Below the pieces are notes generated by a model. The model was not told where the DNA came from and made no database searches. It saw only the letters and a list, made by a program, of their open reading frames with translations. DNA of 64,000 nucleotides from Pedobacter nanyangensis (GTDB taxonomy: Bacteria; Bacteroidota; Bacteroidia; Sphingobacteriales; Sphingobacteriaceae). Location: contig NZ_QMHO01000001.1 of the NCBI RefSeq assembly GCF_003313505.1, positions 660,534 to 724,533 of the forward strand. The letters are read 5' to 3'. This document shows, piece after piece, positions 42,440 to 53,800 of this stretch (within the stretch, counting starts at the first letter, position 1; each line of letters starts with the position of its first letter). The position numbers and the translations under genes were made by a program.

Positions 42440-45400
42440 ATGAAAAAAAAACTACTCATGTTATTTTTGAGTACGTTTTTGCTGACGGTGAATTTAATGG
42501 CTCAGCAAATAACGATTACGGGTAAGGTAACATCAGCAGACGACAAGCTTGGGATTCCGGGCGTTTCTGTGAGAGTTAAAGGGGGTACCAATGGTGTTCA
42601 AACCAACCCCGACGGAGCCTATACCATCGGCGCCAAAGCTGGGGAAGTACTTGTTTTCTCCTACATTGGCTTCATATCCGCAGAAAGAACAGTTGGGGAC
42701 GCCAAAACCATCAACGTGGAGTTAAAATCAGATTCCAAGGTACTAAATGAAGTGGTGGTAACGGCCTTGGGCATCGAGAGAAGTAAAAAATCTTTAACTT
42801 ATTCTGTACAGAACGTAAAAGGCGACGATTTAAGGAACGCCAACCAATCCAACATCATCAACGCCCTGCAAGGACAAATTGCCGGTGCTCAAATTAGTGC
42901 ATCGGGTGGTTCGCCAGGCTTGCCTTCAGAAATTATCTTAAGGGGCTCAACTACGCTTTCGGGCGATAATCAGCCTTTAATGATCGTTGACGGGATCCGC
43001 GTTAACAACAACGCCTCTAACGGTACGGTAAACCGTTTATCAGATTTTAATCCCGAAGATATTGAAGACATCACCATCCTGAAAGGTGCGGCTGCAGCGG
43101 CACTTTATGGTATCGATGCTGCTTCCGGAGCAATCATTATTACCACCAAAAGCGGAAAAGCGGGCAGCTTGCAGGTTTCGGGATCATATAAATCGTTTGT
43201 TGAAACCATGGGCAGAACGCCTCGCCAACAGGCCATTTATACTACAGGTACCGGAGGTGTGTATGATGAAACTTCTGGAAGCTCATGGGGTAGGAAATTC
43301 CGTTACGATGAAACCATTTATAATAACATCAATCGTTTCTTTGAAACTGCCATTACTCACGATGCCAACTTCAACGTAAACGGTGGATCGGAAAAATTAA
43401 ACTATTATGTGTCTGGGGGCTACCGCAACGCAGGTTCAATGATCCCCAATACAGATCAGGAAAAAATCAACCTGATGGTGAAAGGAACCGCCAAGCTGAG
43501 CAAGAAAATCGAATTAACGACTTCTGCCAGCTATATTAAAAATGATATTCAGGAAGGTTTGGTGGGTGCTAATGCGGGCGGTTGGATCAACAGTATTTTG
43601 TTGTACCCCCGCCGTTATGATATCCAGAGCTACCAAAAGCCCAATGGCGATCCTTTATATGCTTATGTAGAGCCAGGAAACGAAAACCAAGCCAGAATTT
43701 CGCCAATGTGGGGCGTAATGCGCAATCCTAGGAACAACAACGTGGACAGGTTTTTGGTAAACAACAACATTACCTACAAGCCAATTGAAGGCTTAACCCT
43801 GGCTTACAGGCTGGGTCAGGATTTTACCTCAACCAAATATAGAAGGGTGATTACTCCGGGTACGCCTTCTTCTACGGCATTTAATGGATTTGTGACCGAG
43901 AACAATTCGGAAACAAAATTTATCACCTCTAACCTTACGGCTACTTACGATAAAAAAATCGCCACTGATTTGAGGCTGACCGCAATATTAGGTGGTAGCA
44001 GCGAATACTACGACAATAGAGGGGTGAGCTATGAAGCTACCGGGTTTTTGGTGAGCGATATTTTTTCGCCTAACGTAGTCAACAGGGAAAACGTGATCGT
44101 GTCGGAAGCCATAGCACGCAGACAGCGTTATGCTGTTTTTGGCGATGTAAGGTTAGAGTATAAAAATATCGCCTCAATTGGGGTAACTGGCCGTAACGAC
44201 TGGACCTCAACTTTGCCGGCAAATGCAAGAACATTTTATTCTCCGTCCTATTCTGCCAGCTTAACCTACTCCGAACTTTTCGAAAACAGCAAAAACTGGT
44301 ACGGTAAATTAAGGGCAAGTTTTGCTCGCGTAGGTAAAGATGCTCCCATTTATAGAACCAACAGTAACTTAAGACAGGCCTACACCGTTGGTGGTGGTTT
44401 TGTGAATGACCCAATTGGAGGAAACCCCGATTTAGGCCCTGAAAAAACGCAGGAGCTGGAGTTTGGTACAGAGTTGAGCTTTTTCAAGAACAGGTTGAAC
44501 ATTGACGTGGCAATGTATGAAAGAAAAAGTATTGATATGATCATGACCCCAAGGGTGCCATTGCCATCGGGCTATGTTATTATGACTTTCAATGCGGGGT
44601 CGCTGCGCAACAGAGGTATTGAGTTCTCGGTAAGCGGAACGCCAATTAAAACCGATAACTTTACTTGGACTGCCACTTTAAACGGTTGGAAAAACAGATC
44701 TAAGATGCTGAATTTTGCGGGAGATATCGTAACCTTCATCTACACCAACGCACAGCTTAATGCAGGTGCCGCAGCAACTACGCTAAACAAACCTGTTTTA
44801 GGTATCGTAGGCTCTGATTACAGAAGAAACCCTGACGGCTATATCGTGGTTGATGCAAATGGCTATCCAATTATTGACGCCAGCACCAAGGAGCGCTACA
44901 TTGGAAACAGAGAACCAGATTTCAACTTTGGTTTAATCAACAACTTTAAATACAAACAATTCAGCTTATCGTTCCTTTGGGATTTCAGGATTGGCGGCGA
45001 TATCTTAAATGCTAGCCGTCAAGGAATGATGTCAAACGGTATCGCTTATGATATTGGTGAGTGGAGGGATAAAGAATTTGTATTTAATGGCGTAGTTCAG
45101 CAAGGTGATGGCACCTATGTTAAAAACACCAAGAAAGTGGTTTTGGACTATAGCTACTTTGCAAACAACTACTATCAGGTAGGAACTAATTTTGTGGAAA
45201 AAGTTAACTGGGCCAGAGTTCGTTATATTAATTTAGGCTACCAGCTGCCTACCTCTTTTGCCAATAGGTTAGGCCTAAAAGGAGCACGATTTGAGCTAGG
45301 CGCACAAAACCCGTTCGTAATCACCAACTACTCGGGCGGTGATCCAGAGGTAAACAGTGCTGGTCCAAATGCTGGCGGCTCCGGAGCAAGTACCATGGGG

Positions 45401-45463
45401 GTTGACAATGGTGCAATTCCTTTGCCACGTACTTTTTCACTTGGTATAAACATTACGCTTTAA
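42440..45463 (+). CDS. SusC/RagA family TonB-linked outer-membrane protein, pair 2
   Basis: A 1007-residue outer-membrane transporter: signal peptide (about 1-22, ending VNLMAQ), carboxypeptidase-like domain (about 24-105, ITGKVTSADDKLGIPGVSV), the box LNEVVVTALGIERSKKS, plug (about 115-235, with LMIVDGIRVNNN and ILKGAAAAALYG) and barrel ending FSLGINITL. It is the first gene of a plus-strand unit that runs through SusD, two lipoproteins and the GH18 gene, a typical polysaccharide-utilisation locus. The GH18 enzyme points to a GlcNAc polymer such as chitin or a GlcNAc-containing glycan. Its N-terminal 90 residues closely resemble those of the pair 3 SusC. Confidence 0.92.
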   Translation: MKKKLLMLFLSTFLLTVNLMAQQITITGKVTSADDKLGIPGVSVRVKGGTNGVQTNPDGAYTIGAKAGEVLVFSYIGFISAERTVGDAKTINVELKSDSKVLNEVVVTALGIERSKKSLTYSVQNVKGDDLRNANQSNIINALQGQIAGAQISASGGSPGLPSEIILRGSTTLSGDNQPLMIVDGIRVNNNASNGTVNRLSDFNPEDIEDITILKGAAAAALYGIDAASGAIIITTKSGKAGSLQVSGSYKSFVETMGRTPRQQAIYTTGTGGVYDETSGSSWGRKFRYDETIYNNINRFFETAITHDANFNVNGGSEKLNYYVSGGYRNAGSMIPNTDQEKINLMVKGTAKLSKKIELTTSASYIKNDIQEGLVGANAGGWINSILLYPRRYDIQSYQKPNGDPLYAYVEPGNENQARISPMWGVMRNPRNNNVDRFLVNNNITYKPIEGLTLAYRLGQDFTSTKYRRVITPGTPSSTAFNGFVTENNSETKFITSNLTATYDKKIATDLRLTAILGGSSEYYDNRGVSYEATGFLVSDIFSPNVVNRENVIVSEAIARRQRYAVFGDVRLEYKNIASIGVTGRNDWTSTLPANARTFYSPSYSASLTYSELFENSKNWYGKLRASFARVGKDAPIYRTNSNLRQAYTVGGGFVNDPIGGNPDLGPEKTQELEFGTELSFFKNRLNIDVAMYERKSIDMIMTPRVPLPSGYVIMTFNAGSLRNRGIEFSVSGTPIKTDNFTWTATLNGWKNRSKMLNFAGDIVTFIYTNAQLNAGAAATTLNKPVLGIVGSDYRRNPDGYIVVDANGYPIIDASTKERYIGNREPDFNFGLINNFKYKQFSLSFLWDFRIGGDILNASRQGMMSNGIAYDIGEWRDKEFVFNGVVQQGDGTYVKNTKKVVLDYSYFANNYYQVGTNFVEKVNWARVRYINLGYQLPTSFANRLGLKGARFELGAQNPFVITNYSGGDPEVNSAGPNAGGSGASTMGVDNGAIPLPRTFSLGINITL

Positions 45464-45475
45464 GAGACAGGAGTT

Positions 45476-47047
45476 ATGAAGAAGATAGTAAGAAACATTT
45501 TTGCGATACTTGCCGTAGTGGCAGTAAGTGCGTGCAATAAATTAGATTTAAACATAAACCCGGTACAGCCAGTAACCGTACCGCCAAAGCAGAGGCTTCC
45601 GGCAATTCAGGCCAATTTAGCCTATTCGCTATACTCGCAAGCCCGTTTTGGAGCTTATCATAGTTATTATTTTACCACCAGAACCGGTAATAGCAACGCC
45701 ATTACAGATACCTGGAACTATAATAGCATTACCCGTATGGGAGCTTGGAGATGGCATTATTTTGATGTGGGTTCAAACATCAACCAAATGGTAAAAAGAG
45801 CTGCAGAAGAAAGTTCAAACAACTACGTGGGAGTGGGCAAAATTATATTGGCACTAAGCTACCTGTCTGCTACCGATGTATTTGGCGACATGCCTTTCAA
45901 AGAAGCTTATATCGGTTCTTTCAATCCGGTTTACGACCCTCAGGAGCAAATTTTTGCGGGAATCGAAAATTTACTAAATGAGGGAATCGCCGCCTTGGAC
46001 AATGTAAGTCCGCTGGCCGAAACCATGGATGCCAAATCAGATCTTATATTTGATGGTAACCTGGGCAAATGGAAATCATTGGCCAAAGGCGTTAGGGCCA
46101 GGCTGAAATTAAGAACCGCTAACTTTAAAAATGGAAACCAAGAGTTGTTAACCATTGTTAACGATGCTTTGGCCAATTTCAGTGATGCCGTTTTCAAATA
46201 TCCAGAAGTGAGCACCACCGGATGGACCCATAACCTTTGGGGGCCTTCAGATCCTCCTCCAGCCGGCGAAGCTTTCCAGTTTGCCGATATCAGAAGCGAC
46301 CTGGTAAACACTTTGCCTACTGATTTTCTGATGAGAGCCCTTACCGTTGACGATGGTACCACACCGGCAGGCAGCCCAGTTGTTTATGACCCACGCTTGT
46401 TTAAGTTAACCACGCCTGGAAAGAACAATAAATATCTTGGTGCAAAAATGTCGGAAGGATTAAGGGATGTAAACCTGCCAACAGGAACAACCTTTGATGA
46501 TTTTGCTAAACTGCATGGGGGCTACTGGACCAAGGACGGCTCTCCCTATCCTATTTTGATTAAGGAAGAACTATTGTTTATTAAAGCAGAAACCCAGTTT
46601 CATCTGAATGACCTGACAGGAGCGCTGGCTTCATACAAGGAAGGTATCAGAGCTAATATGGAGCGTTTGGGCGTGCCAGAGGGGCAAATTCTTAACTATT
46701 TGGGCGACCAAAGAAAGGTGGCGCAAAGCGAAGCCGAGTTGGATTTGTCCAAAATCATGATGCAAAAATACATCGCACTTTATCTGCAAGGTGAAACCTG
46801 GTCTGATATGAGGAGATATGGCTATAAGCCATCGGTATATAAAAATGATGTAAACGGAGTAACTTATGCCATTTACTATCCAAGATATGCTTTGGCCGAG
46901 TGGCAGGGAAAATACATTCAGCGTTTCCCTTACGATCCGCAAACGGAATATGTGTACAACCCCAAAGAGATAGAAAGACTAGGCGCAAAAGCTAGAGACT
47001 GGGCATTCAAACCGGTTTGGTGGGTTCAAAACTCAGCATTAAAGTAA
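45476..47047 (+). CDS. SusD/RagB family nutrient-binding lipoprotein, pair 2
   Basis: A 523-residue lipoprotein with lipobox AVSAC (Cys20). It contains ILALSYLSATDVFGDMPFKEAY, DLIFDGNLGKWKSLAKGVRARLKLR and, near the C-terminus, MMQKYIALYLQGETWSDMRRYGY, all typical of the SusD-like_2 form that accompanies SusC. The start is 12 bases after the SusC stop, and the next lipoprotein starts 6 bases after its own stop. It should bind the same glycan that the partner SusC imports and form the surface lid. Length is usual for the family. Confidence 0.9.
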   Translation: MKKIVRNIFAILAVVAVSACNKLDLNINPVQPVTVPPKQRLPAIQANLAYSLYSQARFGAYHSYYFTTRTGNSNAITDTWNYNSITRMGAWRWHYFDVGSNINQMVKRAAEESSNNYVGVGKIILALSYLSATDVFGDMPFKEAYIGSFNPVYDPQEQIFAGIENLLNEGIAALDNVSPLAETMDAKSDLIFDGNLGKWKSLAKGVRARLKLRTANFKNGNQELLTIVNDALANFSDAVFKYPEVSTTGWTHNLWGPSDPPPAGEAFQFADIRSDLVNTLPTDFLMRALTVDDGTTPAGSPVVYDPRLFKLTTPGKNNKYLGAKMSEGLRDVNLPTGTTFDDFAKLHGGYWTKDGSPYPILIKEELLFIKAETQFHLNDLTGALASYKEGIRANMERLGVPEGQILNYLGDQRKVAQSEAELDLSKIMMQKYIALYLQGETWSDMRRYGYKPSVYKNDVNGVTYAIYYPRYALAEWQGKYIQRFPYDPQTEYVYNPKEIERLGAKARDWAFKPVWWVQNSALK

Positions 47048-47053
47048 AAAAAG

Positions 47054-47830
47054 ATGAAAAACAATATGAAAAAATATATAGGCATTTTATCACTTTGTTT
47101 GTTGGCTTTGGCATCATGTAAAAAGAATGATCCCATTACTGAACTAGGTTCAACCAACAACCAATTTGCTAGCCAGCTTAGGGTAACCTATAATAATACC
47201 AGGCCTGCTTTTGGCGATACGCTGATTGTAACGGCCTCAACATGGCAGAGAGATGATAAATTTCAGAAAGTAGTGTTTTACGAAACCCTAGTTGAAAACG
47301 TAGGAATACAGTTGGCCCTAAATAGCGGTACATCGATCGTTACCAAAACCAATGACGAATCTACTTTGATCTTGGTTGATTCCATCGCAAAAAAGCAAGT
47401 GGCCTTAGAAGTAAAAGCAGCTGATCTGGATAAGTACTGGGTAACTTCCTCCAACAACTATGTCATCAACCATCCTTATAAAGTAGAACGAAAAACAGGG
47501 AAATATCCTAACGATGCTACGCTAATTACCGGAATGAGTGATAATGAGTTCAATATCCTAAAAGGATTATTGGCTTATGCAATTACCAGGAACGATTATT
47601 TAGCGCTATTCCCTTCGGCGCCAACTACCCATTTTACTACGGGTGGAACTTACGTGCTTACCGCTACGGGCATGAAAAATTTAAGAGACAACTGTACTCG
47701 TGCCATGTTGGTGGCTATCGTAAATACCATTAAGAAGGTGGGCAACTATAGCATCACGATAGATGTAAATGCCGTTACGCCTACCAATACCATTACGGCA
47801 ACTACCAGAACATTTGATATTACCATATAA
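47054..47830 (+). CDS. Lipoprotein in SusCD pair 2 operon, unknown fold
   Basis: A 258-residue predicted lipoprotein with lipobox LALASC (Cys22 from the first ATG; a second ATG four codons on is also possible). The mature part has beta-strand patterns (QLRVTYNNTRPAFGDTLIV), followed by a more helical part around TGMSDNEFNILKGLLAYAIT. I recognise no family. In this position, right after SusD, Bacteroidota loci often encode surface glycan-binding proteins or SusE/F-like partners, so a binding role at the cell surface is likely but unproven. Confidence 0.7.
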   Translation: MKNNMKKYIGILSLCLLALASCKKNDPITELGSTNNQFASQLRVTYNNTRPAFGDTLIVTASTWQRDDKFQKVVFYETLVENVGIQLALNSGTSIVTKTNDESTLILVDSIAKKQVALEVKAADLDKYWVTSSNNYVINHPYKVERKTGKYPNDATLITGMSDNEFNILKGLLAYAITRNDYLALFPSAPTTHFTTGGTYVLTATGMKNLRDNCTRAMLVAIVNTIKKVGNYSITIDVNAVTPTNTITATTRTFDITI

Positions 47831-47840
47831 TAATAAGATC

Positions 47841-49469
47841 ATGAAGAAATTTAAACTGTTACTACTCTTGATTGGCCTTATTTATTTGGGCTGTTCTAAA
47901 GAAGAGATGACCAATATTGGACAGCAGGGCAACTATGCTGCTAATTTTGATTTTCCGGCGGGCGTAGTTAACGCACCTGCAAAAGTGGTGCTTACTAACC
48001 GTTCAAAAAATGCCGACAAGTATCGCTGGGAATATACTGGCGGAAAAACACTGAACAAAAGCGGTATCATTAATGTTTCTGTTTCAGAAAAAATGGTGCC
48101 TGATACCATTTTATATGAATTGCCAGGCGAGTACACCGTAAAATTGACCACTTGGCAGGGAGATAAGTCTCAGGAAATCAGTAAAAAGATTACCCTGGTT
48201 AAAATGCAGCCACGCATTATTGCGCCGGCAAATATCGCGGTGTTTGAAGATGTTCAATTTGATGCCCGTGCATTCAACTACCCAGGTCAGGCGGTAACCT
48301 ACTCGTGGGATTTTGGTGCGGCCGGTACGTTTAACGTTAAAAATCCGGTAGTTAAATTTACTACTGATGGGGAGCATACGGTTAAATTGACCGTTAACGA
48401 TGGCCAAGAAACATTAACAACGGAAATCAAGATCCAGGTTAAGGGCGAGTTGGCTAAAACCATCTACTTTACGGATGTAATCACCAAAAAAATCTATGCC
48501 TACAAGCTTACCGTGTTAAGCCCTTCTGTGCCGGTGGCACTTCCTGGCGTAACTACTGGCCCTAGTCCACTAGGACTTTCTATCGCTGGAAACAAGTTGT
48601 ATTACTCAGAAGCAGGACTTGGTTTGAGGTTCAGCAGTGGTGCTGCCGCTGACGGCGATGGCTATCTGAAATCATTTAACTTAGACGGTACCGGAGAGAA
48701 ACTGATTACCAGAAACACGGGAACGGGTACCTATAACCTCGATCCGTGGCTGCACACCGTGGATAAAGATGGCAACTTATGGTGGGGTACCAGAAACAAT
48801 GGGGTACACGTAATCAATGCCGCTTCAACTGAGGCTCCTTATCCAGCTTTTAGAATTAGGGGAAATACCACTACCGGATTTAGCTCTAGCTCACATTTCT
48901 ATTCGGGAATTAGAGAAGTTGGGGACGAGATATGGGTTTCTTTCACGGGTAACGGAGGAAGAGGGCTCCACAAGTTCAAGAAAACCGGGGAGTTTATAGG
49001 TGAAATCACTGCGTTAAAAGATATCGGTATCAGACAGTTTGTGATAGATGCTAAAAACAACCATATTTATTTGGCAATTAACAGGGCTGCGGCCTACGAA
49101 CCAGGTATTTACAGATGCGATATGAGCGGTGGAAACATTACACCAATCTATAATACGCCATCGGTAATGGGTTTTGCAGCTACAACATCATTTAGTGATC
49201 AAGGCTATGTGCCTACAGCAGCTTTCCCTACGGGCGAGTCCATCTATGTGACAGGCATGGAGCTGGATCAGGATGACGATGGTAAAGGCTACCTGTACTT
49301 CGGTTACAGAAACAGAGCAGACTCTTTTGGAACCAATGCGCCTCAGTCAGTAGGTTCAGGAGCAAGCTCAGGTATTTTGCGCTATAAACTAGATGGTACG
49401 CAGGCCGTTAATTTCTTGATTAAAGGTTACGCTCCTTATGGTATTGCAATAGATCACGTTAAACGATAA
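47841..49469 (+). CDS. Surface lipoprotein with PKD domains and a beta-propeller
   Basis: A 542-residue lipoprotein with lipobox YLGC (Cys18). Residues about 30-115 and 120-205 are PKD-like domains (LPGEYTVKLTTWQGD; VTYSWDFGAAGTFNVKNP then TVKLTVNDG). From about 210 there is a propeller-like region with repeats such as TIYFTDVITKKIYAYKL and HIYLAINRAA. The start at 47769 in frame lies inside the previous gene; the ATG at 47841 gives the signal peptide and is right. PKD and propeller combinations serve binding at the cell surface, so this is a candidate glycan-binding protein of the locus. It is 10 bases after the previous gene and followed by the GH18 gene. Confidence 0.85.
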   Translation: MKKFKLLLLLIGLIYLGCSKEEMTNIGQQGNYAANFDFPAGVVNAPAKVVLTNRSKNADKYRWEYTGGKTLNKSGIINVSVSEKMVPDTILYELPGEYTVKLTTWQGDKSQEISKKITLVKMQPRIIAPANIAVFEDVQFDARAFNYPGQAVTYSWDFGAAGTFNVKNPVVKFTTDGEHTVKLTVNDGQETLTTEIKIQVKGELAKTIYFTDVITKKIYAYKLTVLSPSVPVALPGVTTGPSPLGLSIAGNKLYYSEAGLGLRFSSGAAADGDGYLKSFNLDGTGEKLITRNTGTGTYNLDPWLHTVDKDGNLWWGTRNNGVHVINAASTEAPYPAFRIRGNTTTGFSSSSHFYSGIREVGDEIWVSFTGNGGRGLHKFKKTGEFIGEITALKDIGIRQFVIDAKNNHIYLAINRAAAYEPGIYRCDMSGGNITPIYNTPSVMGFAATTSFSDQGYVPTAAFPTGESIYVTGMELDQDDDGKGYLYFGYRNRADSFGTNAPQSVGSGASSGILRYKLDGTQAVNFLIKGYAPYGIAIDHVKR

Positions 49470-49520
49470 AAATAATAACCGCCCTTGCTTAGCGGCAAGG
49501 GTGGTTAGCAAAAATAGATT

Positions 49521-50531
49521 ATGAAAAGATATTTTTTATTAGGGGTTGCAGCCCTGATGACGCTGGCGTCCTGCCAAAAGGAAATTGCGCAGGTGCCTGA
49601 TGGCTACGGAGCGAAGGAATTTGTAAAGCCTACCACTCCTTACGTGGCCGATAAGAGCTTTAAAAGAGTGGCTTACTTTCCAGCTTATAGAGCTATCAGT
49701 GATATTGATACCACTGCATTGGATCATTTAACACACGTGATTTTCTCTTTCCTGAAACCTAGGGCCGATGGTGTACTGGTTTTGGATGACTCAAGAGAGA
49801 GCGTAAAAAATGTAGTAGCCCTGGCAAAAAGGCATAAATGTAAGATCGTAATTGCGCTAAATGGCGATAGTAAAATTTACACTACCCTAATCTCAAACCC
49901 CACCACCAGAAAGGCATTGGTGCAAAATATCGTAAACTATGCCATCCAAAACCAATTTGATGGGGTAGATATGGATTGGGAGTACCCTAATGCCACAAAG
50001 GGAAACGATGTAACCTTCGGAGTATTTATGCAAGAGCTATCTGCCGAGCTGCATAGCTGGCATAAAACGTTGAGCATGGCCGTTACCGCAGGCATTTACG
50101 CTGGTCCGGTAAAGGATGGGATTAACCAAGCGGCCATAGATGCGTGTGATTTTGTAAACCTGATGGCTTATGATGGAATAGGAACGGATGCGGCCAGGCC
50201 CAACGACCACTCTTCGTATGCCATGGCCGAAAGAGTATTGAACATTTGGCTTACCGATAAAAACCTGCCCAAAGAAAAAGCAGTGTTAGGCTTGCCTGCA
50301 TATGGAAAAACGGCCGGAAACACCGCCATGGCGTTCAAGGATTTGCTAAAGGCCGGAGCTGATAAAAACGGATCGGAGTTTACAGTTGGTACTAATACCT
50401 ATTATTACAACGGTATCCCTACTATAAAACAAAAATTTACCTTGGCTCAAACAAGTGCCAACGGCGTGATGTTTTGGGAGCTGGCTCAAGATGCAGCTGG
50501 TGAAAACTCGCTGATTAAAGCTGCAAAATAA
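49521..50531 (+). CDS. GH18 family chitinase-like lipoprotein
   Basis: A 336-residue lipoprotein with lipobox LASC (Cys18) and a GH18 TIM-barrel domain (about 47-330). The catalytic DxxDxDxE motif is intact in FDGVDMDWEYP (D147, D150, D152, E154, with Glu154 the proton donor). The usual SxGG motif of chitinases reads ALNGDS here (112-117), so it is altered. Strand ends are marked by NLMAYDG and VMFWELAQD. The family cuts beta-1,4 bonds of GlcNAc-containing polymers such as chitin, or the chitobiose core of N-glycans (endo-beta-N-acetylglucosaminidase). Anchored at the surface, it would feed the adjacent SusC/SusD pair. Confidence 0.92.
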   Translation: MKRYFLLGVAALMTLASCQKEIAQVPDGYGAKEFVKPTTPYVADKSFKRVAYFPAYRAISDIDTTALDHLTHVIFSFLKPRADGVLVLDDSRESVKNVVALAKRHKCKIVIALNGDSKIYTTLISNPTTRKALVQNIVNYAIQNQFDGVDMDWEYPNATKGNDVTFGVFMQELSAELHSWHKTLSMAVTAGIYAGPVKDGINQAAIDACDFVNLMAYDGIGTDAARPNDHSSYAMAERVLNIWLTDKNLPKEKAVLGLPAYGKTAGNTAMAFKDLLKAGADKNGSEFTVGTNTYYYNGIPTIKQKFTLAQTSANGVMFWELAQDAAGENSLIKAAK

Positions 50532-50546
50532 TTTTAAAACAGCTGA

Positions 50547-50588
50547 AAATAAAAAAAGGCCCTGCAAGCGCAGGGCCTTTTTTTATTT
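50547..50588 (+). terminator. Rho-independent terminator after the GH18 gene
   Basis: GGCCCTGC (50558-50565) pairs with GCAGGGCC (50570-50577) around AAGC, flanked by long A- and T-runs that extend the stem. It closes the SusCD pair 2 unit. Confidence 0.93.
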
Positions 50589-50807
50589 GGCTTAAGCGAA
50601 GTGTGTGAAAATTAATTTTCGTGCTGGCAAAGTGCATGTTGTTGCGGGGTTTTACCTGAAAAAATTTATTTTATGTTAAAATTTGTTAAAAGTTTCTTTT
50701 TTTAACGAATAACATTTGTCTATATTTACTTAAGCTTTATTAAAAATGCGTTTATATGCGTTTTTTAAAGCTCAAACAACATTAACTATTAACTAAACAA
50801 AGGTTTT

Positions 50808-53800
50808 ATGAAAAAAGGATTACTTATGCTATTCCTGTGCTCGTTCTTTTTGGCCATACAAGCAATGGCACAGCAAAAGACGATTACCGGAAAGGTAACT
50901 TCTTCAGATGATGGGATGCCAATACCTGGTGCATCCGTAAAAATCAAGGGAACAAATAACGGAACTCAGACAAGTCCCAACGGAACCTATTCCATTGTGG
51001 CAAAGCAAGGAGATGTCTTGCAATTCATCTATCTAGGGATGAAAACCTCCGAAATGGTGGTAGGCACTTCGGCGGTTATTGATATTGCTCTTGTTTCTGA
51101 TAGTCAGGCCCTAGGCGAAGTTGTTGTCACGGCATTAGGTATTAAAAAGGAGAAAAGAGCAGTTGGATATGCCGTATCTGATTTAAATGCGGAAGAATTA
51201 ATGAAGAACAAAAATACCAACGTAATCAATTCATTGGTTGGAAAAGTTCCTGGGGTTAACGTGACCCAATTCGGTGGATCTGCAGGTGCCGGAGCCTCCA
51301 TTACCATTAGGGGAGGTACCTCTTCCGCTGAGGGAAGACAGAACCAGCCGTTATTTGTTGTGGACGGGATTATCTATGATAATACAACATCAAGCACGGG
51401 TAATACCGGAACCGATGGGTTATCCCGTAGCAATACCACTTACTCTAATAGGGTGATGGACATCAACCCTGAGGACATTGAAAGTTTATCCGTATTAAAA
51501 GGTGCAGCGGCAGCGGCTTTATATGGTTCAAGAGCGGCTGATGGTGCAATCATCATTACCACTAAAAGAGGCGCAGAGGGATCTGTGAATGTGAACTACG
51601 CTACTAGATTAAGCACTTCTTGGGCAAATAAATTGCCTGAAGTTCAAAAAGAATTTGGGGTAGGTGGTTATGCCGTAAATGGTACTTTTGATGATGCGAA
51701 TTCTTACAGTTCGTGGGGTAAGAAATTAACTTCTGCCAATACTACTTACGACAACATAGGAACTTTCTTTCAAAATGCAAATGTTTTCGATAACAACATC
51801 AACGTTTCTGGAGGATCAAAAAATGGAACTTTCTTTTTATCGGCATCCAACTTCGATCAATCCGGCATTGTTCCTAATACGGGCTACAATAAAACAACCG
51901 TCCGTTTAAATGCACAACAGAAATACGGTAAGTTAACCATTGATGCCAATGTTGCTTATTCCATTGCTGACATGGATAGAACTTTAACCACCTCGGGGTT
52001 GTACGGTGGAGGTGGTGTGGGCAGTATGGGAGCCTTGTATAATTGGCCTACGATATTTGATATTAAAAATTATGTCAATACCGATGGAAGCCAGTATCGA
52101 CCATACGCCGCAACTTTAGATTTACAAAGTGACATGGACAATCCATATTGGATCATCAACAAAAACGAACTGACCTCTAAAACGAAGCGTATTACCGGAG
52201 GTATCAACGCCAACTATAACATCACCAAATGGTGGGACTTAACAGCTCGTTTAGGTTATGATCAGCACGTTACTGATGATTATACCTACATTGCGCCAGG
52301 GTCCGCAGTTGCACCTATGTATCAAAATGGTCGTTTAAGCAAAAATGATGCAGAGTATTCATTTTTGAGTACCATGGTAATGAATAATTTCCATAAAAAG
52401 TTTGGTGACTTCGAAACCCATTTAATGGTGGGAGCTACTACTGAGGATATGAATAGATTTACCCAAAACCATTGGGGATATAGTTTCGTTACCGCAGGAA
52501 CCATTAGCTTAAATAATATCGCCAATACCAACAAATTTTTTACTGATAGAACATCGAGGCTACGCCTGGTAGGTGTTTTTGGTGAGGCTGGAGTTTCTTA
52601 CAAAAACATGGCTTACTTAACCGTTACCCAACGTAATGATTGGTCGTCGAGTTTGCCAGTTGATAACTATTCCTATTCTTATCCATCTGTAAGTGGATCG
52701 GTGGTGTTTACAGAATTAATGCCTAAAAATAATATCCTTACTTACGGTAAAGTGAGGGCGAGCTGGGCGCAAGCGGGCAAGGCTACTGATCCTTATGAGA
52801 CTGCAACTTACACCAATCCTCCTTATATTATTGGCTCTAACACAGCTGTAGGAAATCAATGGGCTGCTGGTAACCCTGTTATCAAGCCCGAAATCCAAAC
52901 TTCTTGGGAAGTGGGTGGTGAGTTCAGGTTTCTAAAAGGAAGAATTGGATTAGATTATACCTATTACTATAGTAAAACTAAAAATCAAATTGCAAAGCCA
53001 CGTTTGTCAAATGCAGGGGGATTTATTTTTAGTTCATTAAATACGGGTTCCGTAATTAATAAGGGTATGGAAGTGGCCTTAAGCGGCAAACCAATTGATC
53101 AAAAAGATTTCACTTGGGACGTGATGCTTAACTTCTCTTATAATAAAGGAAGATTAGGAGAGTTTTTACAAGGAGTATCCTATTTCTATCCAACAGATGC
53201 CCAATTTGGAACGGTTAAGGCCGCTTCTATTCCCAATGGTGGATTTTTCCTTGGGATGACAGGTCAGACCTATTATCGTGAATTGGATGCTAGCGGAAAA
53301 GAAATTGCTAACGGACGCTACCAGGTTGACCCAACTACTGGCTTATATAGAATAAACGCCAACAACCCAATAGTGGGTAACCGCGAACCAGATTTTATTG
53401 GCGGGATTAATAACACGTTCCGTTATAAAAAACTATCCTTATCGGTATTGTTAGATATTCGAAAAGGTGGCGCAATATTTAACGGTACTGAGTATGCTTT
53501 AGTTTCAAACGGGTTAAGTAAGAAGACATTACTTAACGATAGGCAGTCGGTAACGGTAACCGGTGTAAACAGCACCACGGGCGCAGAATTTAACCAAACC
53601 TACGAAGCTGGTAAAACGTATACAATAGGCGCCACTACCGTTGCCGGTACAGCAATGATTCAGCGCTACTGGGCAAATTACGCAGCTAATTCATATAACT
53701 TTATTACCAATGTTAATTGGTTAAAATTAAGGTCTGTGACTTTGTCTTATGATTTTGGCAGCTTAGTTAAGCAAGTTAAATTTATTAAAGGTTTGTCTGC

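Noticed and set aside
47054..50531. Antibiotic- or toxin-system reading of the lipoprotein group
   Set aside because: The order SusC, SusD, lipoproteins, GH18 is that of an ordinary polysaccharide-utilisation locus.
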